Shown here: in pieces, positions 62,366 to 64,000 of the stretch | Position numbering within the stretch: position 1 is the first letter of the stretch | Layout of the letters: every line of letters starts with the position of its first letter | From: Natrinema salsiterrestre | GTDB lineage: Archaea; Halobacteriota; Halobacteria; Halobacteriales; Natrialbaceae | Length of the DNA: 64,000 nt | Assembly (NCBI RefSeq): GCF_029502005.1 | Contig: NZ_JAMQOT010000001.1 | Location: 806,001-870,000 of the forward strand | Direction of reading: 5' to 3' | Position numbers and translations under genes: made by a program | Notes under the pieces: model-generated | The model's input: the letters and a program-made list of their open reading frames with translations, nothing else | Database searches by the model: none | Told to the model about the DNA's origin: nothing

Positions 62366-62448
62366 ACCACCACAATTACGGTGACTCTTGAAACCAGTAT
62401 CGTCTCGTCCCGACCGTTTCGAATCGATACTGACGGCGGGTTGACGAC

Positions 62449-63408
62449 CTACTGGTCCGCGGGCGTCTCGAGAGGCCACAGCTCCCCATCGTCCGGATCC
62501 GCTCGATAGTCCTCGCCGACCGCGATTTCGAGGGCGTTCGGGGTCGTCTCGAGATGGAGCGTCTCGGTCTCCAGCATCTCCCCGTCAAGACTGTACGCGA
62601 CCGACTCCTCGCGGCTCTCGATCGCCAGCGACGGGGTCCGCCGGCGGACGATGTGCGTGCTCTCCTGTCCGAACAGCCCCTCGAGCGCCGCGCCGCCGAC
62701 CAGGTTCGCGGTCGCGGCGTCCTCGACGATCGTGACCTCGAGCAGGCCGTCCTCGACGTGGGCCTGCGCGGTTCGCGCGCCGGTGAATCGCCGACAGTTC
62801 CCGATGAGGACGAACAGCGCCTCGCCCTCCCAGGCCCGCGCCCGCTCGCCGTTCGGCCGCGGGGCCGTCTCCACCCGCAACGGGAGCGAGTCGAACTCGC
62901 CGAGGGTCTCGACGGTGTTTTTCACGTACGCGAGCACGCCGAGTTCCGCCTTGCTCTCCGTCGTCGTCTCGCTGCTCGCCTCGGCGGTGATCCCGCCGAC
63001 GCAGGAGTTGACGAACACCCGACCGTTCGCCGTGCCGATATCGATCTCCCGTCGGCGGCCGTCTTCGATGACGGTAAAAGCGTGCTCGAGCCCCTGAACC
63101 CCGATATTCGTCGCGAAATTATTGCCCGTGCCCGCGGGGACCACGGCGACGGTCGTCGTCTCGAGTGCATCCGCCCCTGCGACCCCGTTGACGACGGCGT
63201 TGAGCGTGCCGTCGCCGCCGGCCGCGGCGATCAGGTCGGCCTCGGGTGCGGCCTCGCGGGCGAACCGCTTCGCGTCGCCGCCCTGCTCGGTCGTTCGAAC
63301 CTCGAACCCGTGGTCGGCCGCGAGCGCGGTGACGTCGTCGACGTGGTCCCCGCTCCCGCTGACGGGGTTGCAGACGAGAACGCGATCGCTCGCCTCGGGG
63401 GGTGACAT
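62449..63408 (-). CDS. Diacylglycerol-kinase-family lipid kinase (YegS/LCB5-like)
   Basis: 319 residues from MSPPEASDRV at 63408; an extra MGC-codon start 4 residues earlier is possible, while the longer frame to 63942 is antisense to the next gene. DLIAAAGGDGTLNAVVNGV is the family GGDGT signature; VPAGTGNNFATNIGV and NSCVGGITAEA follow. The C-terminal part (LEIAVGEDYRADPDDGELWPLE) is a typical second domain. Phosphorylates a membrane lipid; identity unknown. Confidence 0.9.
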   Translation of the reverse strand: MSPPEASDRVLVCNPVSGSGDHVDDVTALAADHGFEVRTTEQGGDAKRFAREAAPEADLIAAAGGDGTLNAVVNGVAGADALETTTVAVVPAGTGNNFATNIGVQGLEHAFTVIEDGRRREIDIGTANGRVFVNSCVGGITAEASSETTTESKAELGVLAYVKNTVETLGEFDSLPLRVETAPRPNGERARAWEGEALFVLIGNCRRFTGARTAQAHVEDGLLEVTIVEDAATANLVGGAALEGLFGQESTHIVRRRTPSLAIESREESVAYSLDGEMLETETLHLETTPNALEIAVGEDYRADPDDGELWPLETPADQ

Positions 63409-63462
63409 ACTACAGCCCATGCCGGCCGCATCCAAAAGGGTCTGGCCGGCGTTTGCCCCGGT

Positions 63463-64000
63463 ATGTACCGAGTCGATCTCCACGCGCACACGCGATTCTT
63501 CCACGGCCGGCGCTCGCTCGGCGATCGGTACGACCCGCTGGGCGTTCGGCTGCTCACCGCGATGGCCGAGCGGCGAAACCTCGACGGCGTCGCGACGACC
63601 AACCACGACTACTACACCGCGTTCGACCCGTCTCCGGACGTCGAGACGCTGCCGGGGATCGAGATCACGACCGACCGCGGCCACGTCCTCGTCGTCGGCC
63701 CCGACCCGCCCGCGGCGACGAAACCCGGCGCGCTCTCCCCCGAAGAGGCGGTCGCACTGGCACACGACCGCGACTGCGCCGCCATCGTCGCCCACCCGTT
63801 CCGGAACAGCACGGTGCGGGAACTCGAGGACGTCCCCTTCGACGCGATCGAGGTCAACGGCAAGCACCCGCGCTCCCAGCCCCTCGTCGAGGAGTTGGCG
63901 AAGCAACGGGACCTGCCGCTGACCGGCGGCAGCGACGCCCACTACCCCTTCGAGGTGGGCCGGGCGTACACGGTCGTCGAGGCGGACCGGCTCACCCCCG
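63463..64000 (+). CDS. PHP-domain phosphoesterase, N-terminal part (cut by right edge)
   Basis: The first 179 codons are in the window. MYRVDLHAHTRFFHGRRSLG opens with the HAH metal motif; VATTNHDYYTAF, GIEITTDRGHVLVVG, AIVAHPFRN and GGSDAHYP supply the other PHP ligands. Probably a phosphatase of the histidinol-phosphatase/YciV kind. Divergent from the lipid kinase gene. Confidence 0.9.
   Translation, partial: MYRVDLHAHTRFFHGRRSLGDRYDPLGVRLLTAMAERRNLDGVATTNHDYYTAFDPSPDVETLPGIEITTDRGHVLVVGPDPPAATKPGALSPEEAVALAHDRDCAAIVAHPFRNSTVRELEDVPFDAIEVNGKHPRSQPLVEELAKQRDLPLTGGSDAHYPFEVGRAYTVVEADRLTP

Noticed and set aside
62449-63942. Extended 497-codon version of the lipid kinase gene
   Set aside because: The upstream extension is antisense to the PHP-domain gene; MSPPEASDRV at 63408 is a natural start.
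1-64000. CRISPR arrays, tRNA, rRNA, complete insertion sequences
   Set aside because: Looked for in all intergenic gaps: no regularly spaced repeats, no tRNA T-loop signature, no transposase.

Overview
The window is a stretch of haloarchaeal chromosome, most like the Natrialbales (Natrinema/Haloterrigena-type). The evidence is high GC, very acidic proteins, many starts lying directly under a TATA box 25-30 bases upstream (leaderless transcripts), Tat-lipobox signal peptides, an archaeal-type ProRS, aIF5A, aIF5B, Nob1, a JAMM desampylase and an FAU-1 homologue. Most of it is housekeeping or conserved haloarchaeal DNA. Gene coupling is dense: one- to four-base stop/start overlaps (TGATG, ATGA, GTGA, TAATG) occur in at least eight gene pairs.

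Layout. 0-6.5 kb: start of glutamate synthase (cut by the left edge), a membrane protein, ProRS, a quinone-oxidoreductase-like MDR enzyme and an RHH/PIN toxin-antitoxin pair. 6.5-14.4 kb, mostly minus strand: a Nudix hydrolase, the aIF5A-agmatinase pair, a membrane-anchored double-AAA ATPase, an enolase-superfamily protein, a UbiB-type kinase and Hsp20. 15-22 kb: two MoeA paralogues (one fused to a periplasmic-binding-like domain), a serine hydrolase, an HTH regulator, and a cobalamin-binding protein overlapping a JAMM desampylase. 22-31 kb: membrane proteins, riboflavin synthase, an epimerase, a PrsW-type protease, an FNT channel and the FAU-1 homologue. 31-41 kb: small proteins, an aldo/keto reductase, an acyltransferase, SecD/SecF, a response regulator, glucose-6-phosphate isomerase and a CPBP protease. 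41-50 kb: Nob1, PRC-barrel protein, aIF5B, a patch of Tat lipoproteins, and a pyrG-guaAb-DUF operon. 50-55 kb: folate cyclo-ligase with MoaB, an MDR enzyme, and an AlkP-like/methyltransferase pair. 55.4-58.4 kb: an AT-rich accessory island with three winged-helix regulators and a secreted repeat protein. 58.4-64 kb: a glycosyltransferase/methyltransferase/alpha-toroid operon, an IDI-like Nudix protein, a lipid-kinase-like protein and a PHP phosphoesterase (cut by the right edge).

The most striking item is the secreted 164-residue protein at 57452-57946. After its signal peptide it is built wholly from seven 19-21-residue repeats, each with the exact spacing Q-x3-Q-x5-Q. This recalls curlin (CsgA/CsgB) amyloid repeats without matching them. 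Next come non-coding elements: two structures made of inverted arms around 6.9-7.6 and 14.5-15.0 kb, a set of hairpins in a G-poor intergenic element at about 49.7-50.0 kb, and an 85-bp imperfect palindrome at 19.75-19.83 kb.

Other points of interest: a degenerate second AAA module, an IDI-like protein without the catalytic Cys, short ORFs consisting of little more than a Tat-lipobox signal peptide, in-frame low-complexity insertions in two enzymes, and a UbiB gene whose conserved N-terminus seems to need a CTG start. No rRNA, tRNA, CRISPR array or complete insertion sequence was seen.
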